From Geosiphon pyriformis (taxonomy: Eukaryota > Glomeromycota > Glomeromycetes > Archaeosporales > Geosiphonaceae), in contig JAAOMT010000263.1 in NCBI GenBank assembly GCA_016748015.1, positions 129,993 to 193,992 on the forward strand: 64,000 nt of DNA, written 5' to 3'. The notes under the pieces were generated by a model, which was not told the DNA's origin, ran no database searches, and saw nothing but the letters and a program-made list of their open reading frames with translations. Below, piece after piece: positions 34,718-46,610 of the stretch (the first letter of the stretch is position 1; the number at the start of each line of letters is the position of its first letter). Both the position numbers and the translations under genes were made by a program.

Positions 34718-37700
34718 TTGAAATACAAAAGATTGTGATTCAAAGAAAATAAAAAGAGAACTTGCAACGATGAATACTTTGATCTATCAAGACTTTGAAG
34801 TTTTATTTAATTCCGAATTTTTATAGATTTTTGAATGGCTTTCTTGATTAGATCTGATAGGCTAAAACTCCCAAATTTATTATTATATTTCGTTCCTAAA
34901 CTGTTCGAAGAGCTATTACACATAGATCATATATAAATAATCATTGAACTATTTTATATTACTGATCAATTTAATGTCATCAAAAAATTGACCCTGCAGC
35001 ATCTAGGAGGCTTTTAATTTAGAGCTGATTTAGGCATGATGATTTGTTTCTCGATTTTTAGCAATTGCAATTTTATATTCCAAAGTAATCAAAGATTGAT
35101 GCGGCCCATTATTGCAAAGGTAGTGTTTGAGCATTTAATGAACTCGTGCCCAACTTAGATTTTTATTTCGAATCTCATTTGTACATAAAGGTACGAGAAA
35201 AGTTTAAAGCTTTAAAGGTAGGAAGAGGATTAGTAAATTTTGACCTTACTAAATTATGACAATAATTGGAACCTCAAATTAAATAAGAATTGATTTTTCC
35301 AATAAGAGAACAGTGCATTATTTTTCAATACTAAACTGGAAAGTTTCTGTATAAAAGCTTATTATTTAACTTTGAAGTAAATCATTCTTTATTGTTGCAA
35401 AAAAGAGAGCTAAAACTGACCTTATGACAATTCACGTTGATTTCCTTAAATTAAAGAATATTTGATTGTTGTATTGTTCATCTATTCATATTTGGTTTGG
35501 GGGGAAAGGGCTTTTGAATTTTGAATGCATGGTCAATGCATGAAATAAGTGGGTTCACTTTTTGTTTTAGAGTTTTGCTCGGGTAATCGAGTGTAAAAAG
35601 GCTTTTAATAAAAATAAATTTTGAAATAATGTATTGCTTGAAATTCAACCTTTTTTTTTTTAGCAGTCACTTGAATTAAAAATATCTCATATTATATTGT
35701 ACGAAATTATGCGTTGAAAATTTATTTTCGTTGTCTCTTTGCTCTGCTTTATTATGCATTGAAAAATGTTCGAATTTTAAATTATTGCAGCGGACTAGGG
35801 AAAGATTTAATAGCAAGATATGTTTGGCAAAAAGGAGCACCGTCAAATGAAAAACAAACAAAAACTTTTTTAGCTCAATTTTTTTTTAAAAACTTTAATG
35901 ACCTTGATATTGTAATACTTACTAAAATAACTCATCTTCTTCAACATGAAAAAAAGGCTTTCTTATTTTCTGCATGAGAACTTTTTAGATCAAGTCAGAT
36001 TAGTTGAAAATAATGATGCAAGAAATCATATAGTCTTCCAATTGAAGATTAACTCCTTTCTATCAGCTGGTGAGTAAAACAAAATTTATTCATCATAAGA
36101 AAACCTGATGGTAAAGTATTGACCCACATGGGTTGAAGATATAAAAATTTTTGATGTTCAAATGTTTACTCTAAATAACCGAATAGAGCATCAAAAATGT
36201 GCTAAAAGAAATATATATATATATTGTAGCGAGATCGACATTTATATTTATTTGAAAATTAAATTATGATTATATTAAATAGTTTATTCATAAAAAAAAA
36301 TTACATGGAACAGCAAATTTGGTGTGCTGAAAGTCGTCCATAGATTTTCGCTCAGTTATTAATGATCTAGATACCGAGAAAGATCTTTGAAAATTTATTT
36401 TAAGCAGAAAAGGCTTCTTACTTTATTTCTTTGAAACGACTTGGTAACCTTTTTGTGAGGTTCGCAGTTGGTTAAAAAGCTTTGTCCAGACTTACTTACA
36501 GCCTTTGGTGTTCCTATAATTTTCGCTTGGATTTAAACTATTCTTGTAATTTATTTAAGTTTGGTAAGATATAAGTGTTGCATATATTGAAGTAATTTTT
36601 TTAAGACATTTTTGCATTTATTTTAGATCTAAATAAATAAATAAAATTACAAATGAAATCATGAGCTATTATTATCAAAATCATAAAGATTTTGAAAAAA
36701 TTCAAAAGACTCAATATTCAAAATAATTTTAAATGTGACGTCATGTTTAATTCAAAATAAAAAAAATAAAAAATGGATACTCTTAAGATAATTGCAAGTG
36801 AATTTTACTTAAAAAATTTATTCCTTATATTGACGCTAAAAAAAATTAAAAAATTGACTTTTTAATACTGGGATATTTTTAAAACTTTAAATAAAATTTA
36901 TTTTCAAAAAATTATAAACAAGTTTTACTCCTTCGACAATAATTTAAAATTTACAATCCATCGAATTTAAATTCTGGGTTTTGAAATAAGATAAAACCAT
37001 TTCTTTCTTTTTCAACAATTTTAGTTTTCAAAAATGATCAAAATATATAACTCAAAGAAAATTTTCTGTTTTATAAGCAAATCTAAAGCTTTTACATGAT
37101 TCATCAAGAAAAAATTTATTTCTCTTTAAAAAAAAATTGATTAATTTGATAAAATTCTTAGATTATAATATTAATAAAATAAGAAACAGTAATTTCATAT
37201 TTGAAATAATATTTATGCTTTAACATTTTAATATTAACTATAATTAAAATTTTATTTTATCTAAATCTATTGTAAATAACATTAAAATAGAAAAATCTAA
37301 ATCTAAAAATAAAAATGGTTTTTTGAAAAATGGATTCCCAATATTTTTATCACACGTATTATAATTATAATCATAAATGGATCAAAAGTTTACTATGAAA
37401 ATAAGATTGACAGCCAGGTTGGTGATTATGATTATTTTTCATTATTGACATATAAAATAACTCAAATCACTGTAACACTGTAGGAATGCAATGCTCAATT
37501 TAAAAGCACAAAATTTACACCTCATAATGGACCTTATTTTGGATATAAGATGGGAAAATGTTTTGATGACCCACATCCTCCGAGTTTTCAGTGAATTTAC
37601 GAAAAATTAATGAGAAAACCTTTTGAGAGTGAGTTGTAATAAAACAAAAATGACTTTGGGAATTTTTTTTAAAAAAAGCAAAGATGAACATGTTAAAAGA

Positions 37701-38410
37701 AGGTTATTTAATTTTCCATTAAATATTTTAAATTAAATTTTGTGTTTTACACTTGTTAATAATATTCATTACTAGATGTTTAAATTAAGAATATTGATAT
37801 GATAAACATTATTTTCCTAAAAAAAATCCCAAAATAAAAATAAAAATATATCAAAAATATATCACTTTCTAAAATTGGATTGAAATTAAATGGCTTCTTT
37901 TTTTCATTGAACTGCATGGTAAAACGGGGAGAGGGAGAGGGAGAGGGAGGGGGAAGGGGAGGTTTCTGGTTTAAAAATAAAATCTTGATTCTTTTGCGAT
38001 TGGCGTCCTTGGGATGAATAATGATCCATCTGTTTTTGATTTTAATTATGATCATCACAATCGAACGCTGAATATGCAGAACAAGGAAAAATTTTCAAAG
38101 GGAAAAAAGCATTATACATGTGTTCAATTATTTTCGGAACGGCTTTCAAGAAATCCAGGTTTGTGAACCTGCAAGATTGTTGTTATTCACCCCATTGACT
38201 ACCTTTTATCATGAGATTCTGAGATGAGAATTTTTAAAATATCTTTTTCAGTGTGAGTGTGGGAAATTGTGATATTTTTGATTTTAAAGTATTATTAGAT
38301 AAAATTTTCCCGATTATATTAATGTTCAATTGAGTTCATTAATTTCGAAATTGTTTTTTATAATTTTTAAAAAAAAAATTAAAAGATTAAAATCCTATTC
38401 AGAAACGTTT
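34718..38410. other. Intergenic, 3.7 kb
   Basis: Mostly A+T-rich. Two weakly gene-like islands (about 35690-35980, and 37475-37600 reading FTPHNGPYFGYKMGKCFDD) contain no complete frame and no family could be assigned. It contains the G-rich tract annotated separately. Confidence 0.45.
37925..37963 (+). other. G-rich tract, possible G-quadruplex
   Basis: A 39-base run of alternating G-tracts and single or double A (GGGGAGAGGGAGAGGGAGAG continuing with GGGAGGGGG-AA-GGGG). It has more than four G-runs of three or more with one- to three-base loops, an ideal intramolecular quadruplex pattern, in a region otherwise about three-quarters A+T. Confidence 0.7.
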
Positions 38411-39755
38411 TTAATAGAGCTTTAATTTGATCCTCTGACTAAATTTTTTTTCAATAGTAACTAATTTTTGAGTTTGTTCGGACGATATTAAATTCGCCTG
38501 ACACCAAGCAGATACCGAAATTAGAATCTGTTGTTGAAACGAGTTCCAATAATTATGAAATTGATACGGTATATAAAGAGCTTCTTCCAATTTCAATTGA
38601 TAATGATTAATCACCATCGTAGCTATCAGTCTATTAAATGAATAAGTTGATTTAATTATTTGAATGGTTTCTAATTTTGGAAATATGGCATGTGTTAATA
38701 GGGATAGGTGTGATTCTGAGGCGAAAAAACAATTTTTGATAACAAGATGTTGAAGGTTTTGACAGGTAACTAAAGCGGAAAATATTGATCTTGATGATTT
38801 AGTTGAATCTTCGAAATTCACGTAAACAATTTCCAAAGTACGGAGGGATGCTGATTGTGCACCAATCGATTGCAGCATAATCAAGGGATAAGTACCATGT
38901 GCGAAAATCATAAATGATCTCAAACACTTTAGCTTTCCCATAAATTTTTCAAAGATTCTTTCATTCAGTGGACATAAGGGTGGTGAAAGTGCGTAATCAA
39001 GAATTTCCAAGCTTTCAATATTTGGTAAGCACTTTGCCAGATCTAGTAGCATCCTCCAGTTTGGAATATAATGTAACGAAAGTTTTTGAACATTTAACAA
39101 AGAATAAGAAGGGAGAGATTTTTGAAAATGGGATATTATAGCTGGGTATTGATGCCAGATTCTGTTGGGTCCCCAGTCACATGAGAGCGATTTAAGAGGG
39201 GAGGAGGGATTTTGAGCATTTATTGTGAAGATTAATTTGCATAAGACATCCCAAAGAGTTTTAGCATTTTTTTCAACTGCCCAACTAAAAAGTTGATTGA
39301 TTGATTGATTGATTAAATTTTTCAATCAAGAAATTCAATTTTGCTCGAATAGAAATAAAGTGTTCAATATTTCTTTACCTCCGTGGTTTTGCTTCTATCC
39401 ATCTCTCGACAGCCTCATACAACTTTCCCAAAATCAATTGTTTCAAAAATGCCACATAGTTTACATTGGGTTTACACATTTTACTGTTATTCACAGGGAA
39501 ACCACGCCACCAAAGTTGTTTTCGATCCTTATATGGCAAACACATTGTATACAATTCTATAATTTTAGGCAAGTAAATATACTCGAATGGATAAGCCCAA
39601 ATTTTCGGAACAGCTGCTTGATTCCATGCTCGATTTACGTTTATGAAAGAGCTTATCGATTTTTTGTCGTTTTCTAGATAAAAGAGGATACAAAAAAGAA
39701 CATCGGCTGGAAGGTTAATGTTTTTTTTTGGTTTGGTTTTCAAAAGTTTGACCAT
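38411..39755 (-). CDS. F-box-like protein with leucine-rich C-terminus
   Basis: Exons 39379..39755 and 38411..39284 (94-nt intron GTAAAG...TTTTTAG) encode 416 residues. The junction turns the end of exon 1 (IEAKPR) into SWAVEKNAKTLWDVL and keeps the frame; the intron contains a short ATTG tandem repeat. Residues about 13-55 (LPADVLFCILFYLE, NVNRAWNQAAVPKIWAYPF) form an F-box that would bind Skp1 in an SCF ubiquitin ligase. The rest has irregular leucine-rich segments (VQKLSLHYIPNW, IESLEILDYAL, LRTLEIVYVNF, LQHLVIKNCFF), which usually hold the substrate. Such F-box/LRR genes are heavily expanded in arbuscular mycorrhizal fungi. The substrate is unknown; it is distantly related to the gene at 46611. 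Confidence 0.85.
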
Positions 39756-42138
39756 TAATGTAAGATTAATTTATTTATTTAATTTAGAGGAAGATAGTGA
39801 TTAAGATTGACGTCAAAAAATAATTTTATTAACGTTAGGGGAGGAGGGAGGTACTAATATTTGAAAAAAATTATTTTTTAAAATAAGAAACCAAGAGTTA
39901 TTCCGTGTCTAGTAGATGTACATGTATTTATTTAATTTTGCAAAATCCGCTAATCTTATTTAGAATATTACGTTAATCGATAAATTATCATTATCTCTAT
40001 TAGATAAAAATTTAACCATGAAAATAGATGTAAAGTTTTTTTTTTTATCTAATCTAACAAATCTTTTTACATTACCCTCGTCTAGTCAAAATTATTTCAA
40101 TATTGAAGCAACAGCAAAGTACATGTATCTCGCATTGTTATGAATGATTCCAAAACAAGAAACTGAGTTCACATTGACCAAGTGTTTTGGCAACTCAATG
40201 TCAGCTTTACTGTCGATTTTTATCATTATTCTACGATTTTGAAGTTGTACTGGATAATAAAATGGGTAGCAGACATACTACATACATACTACATACATAC
40301 TACATACATAATACATGCATACTACATACTCTGCGCTATGGAGTAAAGATGTGAGAAAGGAAAAATTTAAGCGCAGTTAATTTTTAATAACTCTCAAAAG
40401 CTTATTAAAACGTGTTACTCATTTAATTCATCCTCATTTTTTTTTTTTCGTTCAAAAGTTTGAATATTTAAAATTCATGTTTGTTTTTTTATATCATGAA
40501 ATCGAAATTTAATTATCATTTTCTTACAATGTTTATTATGGAATAGAACGAATGGAATAGAAAAAATATCTTTCAGGAAAGTTTTTTAAATTTTATTATG
40601 TAATGTTTGAAATAAATAATCCAAATATTTTTAACCTATTTTAAGAATCGAGAAAAAATTCCAAAAAAAGATAACTTTTAACTTATATTTTTTAAACAGC
40701 TTTAATTGTTTTTTAATTTTAAGAAAAAAATTTAAACCTTATTTTAACTTTTTTTTTCTTCTTTGAGTTTAAGTTTCGAGTCTGAAAAGTAAATATTTTA
40801 TGTTTGCCCTTAAATTATACCATATTTTGAAAGAATTACGAGAAAGATTTTTTGCCTAGAACATCGTGTCCTATGCCAAGGAAATATTAATAGAGTTAAT
40901 CGTAAAAAAATTTTGTGTAATTCATAGCTAATTAAATCGACTTTGATATTGGCGTAGAATAATAAAGTTACAATTCTCAATAAAGAAATTCATAAAGAAT
41001 CAGCTAGTGCTTCAAAAATACCTTTTTAAATAAAAAAAATAATCACTAATTCTCATCACTATAGAATCTAGATTTGATTTTCAATATTTAATTATACAAA
41101 TTATGATAATCTTTATTATATGTACATGTAAATGCAGTAAGCTTCTCGCACACTGAAAGGTGTGATTTACAGGAAATCACAATATTAAAATCAATAAATA
41201 GTTAGCTTCATAGAAAGTATTTTCCTTTTTCTTTTTTTTTTTAAAACAAATGCGTAATAAATCTCAAAAATAAAAAAACCTTTTTTTTTTTTTTTTTTTT
41301 TTTTTTAAACGAAATAAATAGGTGAAATTAATGCTTTTTAACACAACCATTTTCAGTCATAGTAAAAAAACTTTTTTTTTGATTTGAATTATTGATATTA
41401 CCATTAATAATCATCTTTTATATATTCATATATAATCATATTTCATCATTTTTTTAAAATTTAGACCCAACAAATATCGGATTTGTAAATATTTCGTCAT
41501 AATCATTAATCACGTGTAAAAGGAAAATGAAATTATATTGAAAATCTTCTAGACAAAGACAACTTATCACATGACTTTTCAGCAATTCTAATAAAAAATT
41601 AATTGTGAAACTTTATCTTTCAAGTTGATTCATTTGAAGTTTTTAGGGAGCTCAAATCTCCTTTCTAAAGAGATTCTTTGAAATCAGCGAGTATCAAACC
41701 GTTTTGGAGTTTTCATCATTTATAGATGTGACCTCCGACCTGTGTAAAGTTATTTTAATAAAAGATATCAATGCTAAAAAACCTTATAACCGAAAAAGGA
41801 ATAAAAATAAGACGATTGGCTTCGATCATCTTATCAGACTAATATTTCTACAATAGTGCTATGATGACAACAACAAAATAATATTTATGCTTCGTTGTTT
41901 TGTCGTACAAAATTTCCTTCGAGTTTTCTGTTACACTAAAACAATTTCAGGACCATCTTTGATATCTTTGAATTCAAATTCAAAATATTAAAAAAAAGTA
42001 AAGCAGTAATATAAAAAATTCTCATTTATTCGTTTACCCAATATATCAAATAATTTTTTTTACAAATACAATACAAGCTATTATAAACTATTATACAAAA
42101 TTTTTAACTTTTTTTTTTTCTACGAATTCTTCATCTCA
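39756..42138. other. Intergenic, 2.4 kb
   Basis: A+T-rich. Contains the 11-bp minisatellite at 40274 and a poly-T run of about 24 at 41283-41306. No gene recognised. Confidence 0.55.
40274..40328 (+). repeat. 11-bp minisatellite
   Basis: Five contiguous copies of CATACTACATA; the fourth unit is altered to CATAATACATG. Non-coding. Confidence 0.9.
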
Positions 42139-43203
42139 TCAGTCCAATAAAATCTTTTGCGTCAATCTAACCTGCCATTTTCCCATTTGTCTACAAATTA
42201 TACACATTACTGGAACGCAACACAACACCATTGGAAATGATAAAGATATTAATACTATAGTCAAAATAAATGTCATTGTACAAATTAAGCTCTTGACAAA
42301 CACGAAATATAACCACGATTTCCAAGTAAATTTGTCAAAACAGATCGATATTCCGTAACTGATCAAACTTTGGGATGATTTTTCTTGAGATTCATTCTTT
42401 AATCGATTGGTTGTAAAAATGGGAGGAAAATTTTGATGATGATGATACGCTCCATACGTTGATGTACAAGTACAAATCAAGAAACTTTGGGGATGGGTAC
42501 ACATTTCGTTCAAAAGTAGTTCCACTCTGGCTAGGGCCCTGATGCAAATTTTTTTTTTAAAATCCATCAATAATTAAATTATAATTGATCAACTAGTTTT
42601 TTCGAAAATTTACCTCCAAGAAAAACCAACACCAAGACAAAAAAAGATTCCAAATGGTGGAAAAATCATCGAGCCAATAGCAAATGTCAGACTGCACAAC
42701 ATCCAACAAAAACAGAATATTCCAAATGGGAAAGATATTAACAAGAAATAAAAACAACTAGCCCATCCAGCTGGATCTCGAAGTTGTGTCCAATATTGTG
42801 AACAAAAACCCCCATATCGACTGTTCAGGTTTTTAACTTTTGATCTATACGTAGTCTGAATAGCTTCATTTGACTGTAAATTTATGATATGCTCCATTTG
42901 TCTTTGTGAGTGGTATTGTTGCTGAACGGTCGATTGGTCAAAAATATATGACGCATGTTGAATCGAATGAACAAGCTTTGTAGCTGGTATGTCATAGGTT
43001 ACTTGTTTTACTGGGGTATTTTGAATGTTGAATGATGTGACCATTGTCTTTGGAATAATACCATCCGTGTATACGGAATGTGAAGAGCTCGAGGAGGCCC
43101 AAGAGACGCGTGAGGCAGTATAAGGTGGTAATTTTTCAAAAATATTATCATTGTGATTTTCTGGGTGCTCTGTTTTCTCATCGTAATCTCCTATTTGATC
43201 CAT
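42139..43203 (-). CDS. Four-helix membrane protein with sensor-like domain, paralogue A
   Basis: Exons 42614..43203 and 42139..42538 (75-nt intron GTAAAT...ATCAG) encode 329 residues from the ATG at 43203 (MDQIGDYDEK). About 140 polar residues precede the domain. The domain then reads DPAGWASCFYFLL with two helices, a short FPPFGIF turn and the loop WRALARVELLL, then after a Cys/His-bearing insertion CFDKFTWKSWLYFVFVKSLI with two further helices, ending QMGKWQVRL. The order DP-x-W, paired helices, A-x-A-R-x-E, second helix pair resembles the 'putative sensor' domain (Pfam PF13796) known mainly from actinobacterial signalling proteins. This is pattern recognition, not a search result. No kinase or other output domain is attached. 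Confidence 0.75.
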
Positions 43204-45084
43204 TTTTGGAATGCTTTAAATTTGAAATAAATTTTTTTTGTTATAAAAATTTTCTTTTTTTACAACTTAGATATAAATCCAAGCCTCAAAAATATTTTTT
43301 GGACAATGTTATTTTCAACATTGAAATGAAAATACAAATGTTTGTTACTAAAAAAAATCACTCGAGAGATGCCCTTATGTACTCAGGGTTCAGCCACCCT
43401 CCTTTTAACGTGAGAAAATTCCTTCTGAATGATCCACCTTCCCCAGAATTTTTTGATTTTCTTAGCAAATCTGACCATTTTATCGTAATACGTTTTATAT
43501 GATTGGTTCAAAATCTTTAAATTCAAAAAATAATCAGTACTACCACCATGTAGACGATGACGACAACAACAACGAATCATCTTTACCAGCATATATATTT
43601 TTCCTCATTTATTATTAATAAATCATGGTAATAATTTCATTATTCAAGGTTTTGAAATTTGTTTGCTTTGATTGTTTACTTGATTTATTACTTCTTTCTT
43701 TGTAAACAAAAAATAGAATGTTCGAGTTTTCTAATAAAGATTAAATTAAAACATTGAAGTCTATCAATTTCATTAACAAATGATGTATATATGTAATACA
43801 CTAAATTTTATACGTTAAAGTGGATAAAGAAACTTTTGCTTTTAGTTAACCATGATTTCATAAAAAGTCTAGAATATTCTAATTCAAGTAGGTCCATGTA
43901 AACGGATCTGATCTTTCACGATTGTAAAACTTTTATTTACGAAAAATGGTTTTTTAATTTTACTTTTTGGAGTAAAAAAGAAAAAAAAATATAAAGACTT
44001 TTTCAAAGATCGCACTTAAGTTCATGAAAATTTCAGTGATAACATAATTCTCTTTACATTATATAAACTTTTTTAGTCATCTTGATAATGATTTAAAATT
44101 TTCAGATAATATGAAACAACCAATTTAATTATTCAAAAAAACTTGATATTGAGATTTATTATTATAAATTATAAATTATAAATTATAAATTATAAATTAT
44201 AAATAAATAAATGAAGAGTAGAAATTTTTGAAAAAATAAACAAGGTACTAATAAAAATTAAAATATAGAAACCCTTTTTTTTTTTTAAAAAAAGTTTTTA
44301 TTTACATAAAAAACTAATCTAAACAAAAAAAAAAAGCAAATGTTTTTTTAATTTAAATTAAAAAATAGCAAAAACAATTAATTTTCATTTTAAATTTGTA
44401 ATTTTAAAAAAATGGCTGAATCGAGAAAAATCAAATATTTTTATAATAATAAATAAACAAGGTACTAATAAAAATTAAAAAAATATAATCATAAATTTAT
44501 AAATGTTTTTATTTGTAATAAGCATAATTTTTATTTACAAAGTCTTTTTTAATTAGTTAATTTGTAAGAAAAAAATTTAAAATCTATTCTTACCTGCAAG
44601 TTCCCATTTAATTTGGGTTAATATTCTCAACCTCTTTTCCATTGATCCCATAGAAATTAAAGAAAGCGAGGAAATGTAAATTGAAAAATAATTGACCGAA
44701 ATTTTCGCTTAATATAACATTTTTTGAACACACTATAAATTCACATTGTTGGACTGAATTATTCTCAGATAAAATATTGTCTCTGAAAAAATTTGAAATT
44801 AAGATTTTTACAAAAATGGAAAATAAGAATTCGTTATTGGTGGCATGTGCTATTATCTTAAAAAAAGATATATTTACAATTCACAGGATGGTTTCTATAA
44901 TTTTTAAATTTTTTATTGACATTAAATTACTTTTATACCTTATGAAAAATATCTATTAGATTTCATAAAGTCTTTTTAAACTTTAATCCAAAATCCTGGC
45001 AAGGACCAATAAATATTTTTATTTTAATGAAAAGTTCTCTGAGTAATAAAATTATACAATCTTTAAAGCTAATCTATATTTAAT
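43204..45084. other. Intergenic between the sensor-like paralogues
   Basis: A+T-rich. A 7-bp tandem repeat (ATTATAA, about six copies) lies at 44160-44203. A pair of overlapping frames at 43080-43592 has no family features. Confidence 0.5.
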
Positions 45085-46023
45085 TCATGTTAACAGAGCG
45101 GCATATGCAATCTGTACCTGCCATTCACCCATTTTTCTGAAAAGAAAACAACAAAATGGGAGGATAAACATCAAATAAGGAAAGAAAAGGGAATAAAATG
45201 CTATTGCGATCATTAATGTTACAAAAGATATAAAAGCTTTTATACAAACAAAGTAAACGAAAGCCATCCATGTGAATTTGTCAAAGCAAATACTGATTGC
45301 ATACCTAATGAGTCCTTTTTTTTCTGCCTGATCATTATTAATTCTTTTGATTGGCGGATATTGGCTTGTCGAGTTCTCTCTTAGTGTACAATTGAAAAAA
45401 GCTCGTGGATGTGTGCACATTTGAATGGTATATAATTCAAGTCGAGCTATTGCTCTATGAAAAGTTCAAATTGAATAAAAGATTTTCTTAGAATTTGCAA
45501 AAATTCATCAGTAAATTTTAGTAAAATAATACCTCCAAACCCATCCAGTTCCAATGCAGACAAAAATTCCGAGAGGCGGGAAAAACATAGAAGCAAAGGC
45601 AATAAATAAACTAGCGAAAATAAAAGAAGCTCCTAAGATTCCAATTGGCCATGAGACTATGGTGAAATAAAATAAACTTGACCATGCTGCCGGATCCAAG
45701 GCTGGTTCACAGAACCAAGCACAGAATCTCCGTTTTTCTTTTAAAGTATTTGATTCGTTTTCTTTATTGATTGGCTCACTAGGCATCATAATTACATGAC
45801 TATCTCCTGTTGGTTCTTGCTCTAGTCTCTCTTGCAAAAAATAAGGATTGACCATTGGTTGTTGCATTATTTGTGGTGGTTCATCGTTTGTCTCTTTCTT
45901 GTCATCTTGACCCGTGTTGAGGGGTGTAAAAGCTCCAGATGGAGCATATGATGGCAGATGCTCTATTTCAGTGTTGGAAATTTCGGCTGTTGGAGTTGAA
46001 ACATTATCATTCTTGTGTTCCAT
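45085..46023 (-). CDS. Four-helix membrane protein with sensor-like domain, paralogue B
   Basis: Exons 45533..46023 and 45085..45454 (78-nt intron GTATTA...CATAG) encode 286 residues starting MEHKNDNVST; upstream codons are open only from a GTG. After about 125 polar residues comes DPAAWSSLFYFTIVSWPIGI and a second helix, FPPLGIF, the loop WRAIARLELYTIQ, MCTHPRAFF, then YAISICFDKFTWMAFVYFVC with two helices, and QMGEWQ-like MGEWQVQIA. The intron sits at exactly the same codon as in paralogue A (after TGG-AG), confirming common descent. The N-terminal tails no longer align except for a shared LPPY/LPSY motif. Predicted plasma-membrane or endomembrane protein; ligand unknown. Confidence 0.75.
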
Positions 46024-46610
46024 ATGTTCAAGATTTTTTGGAATGTCCGATCTCAAGTGCACGCTTTTCTAATTTTAATTCAGAGCTTTTTATCTGAATG
46101 TCAACAAATAGGAAGAGTTGCACTTCATTGTCATTCCTGAGAAAAGTTACATTCGAAATTTGCCAAGTTCATGTTAATCAATCTAATTTTAATTCGATCC
46201 TGAACTTTAAACCTAATTCGAATCTCGATAAAATTTATTTTCTTACAACAGATATTGCAAGAGTCGTGAGCAAAAAATGACGATAGGTTGCAGAATAATT
46301 AGGATCGCTCTGATTTAAAGACTTGGAGATTATCATTTCTATAAATCCTTGATTCAGTTTCATATTGAAAAGGGCTTCCTTCAGCTTTGAGCACTAAATC
46401 CAAAGTAGTCTTTTAATAAGATCACATTCCTTTTGTGTTTGACCTCAAGGATGTTTTTATTCATAAAAGAAAAAGCGAAGGGTTTATAATGATAAGGAAT
46501 TGTAGTCAAAAAACCTGGGTAAGTTTCTGAACCAATCTCAAATTAAAAGAGAACAAGATATCTTTTACTCAAATCATCTTTGAATTGCTAAACTCGAAAT
46601 AATTTTTTTG
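46024..46610. other. Intergenic, no gene recognised
   Basis: Spacer between the start of the sensor-like gene and the 3' end of the F-box gene, both on the minus strand. Nothing recognised. Confidence 0.5.

Noticed and set aside
35714-35977. 87-codon frame with a basic, mixed sequence
   Set aside because: Starts with TTG and is overlapped by a frame on the other strand; no family features.
37475-37600. Reading PHNGPYFGYKMGKCFDD resembling part of a TLDc domain
   Set aside because: Only a G-P-x-F-G match; flanking sequence shows no TLDc motif, so resemblance is probably chance.
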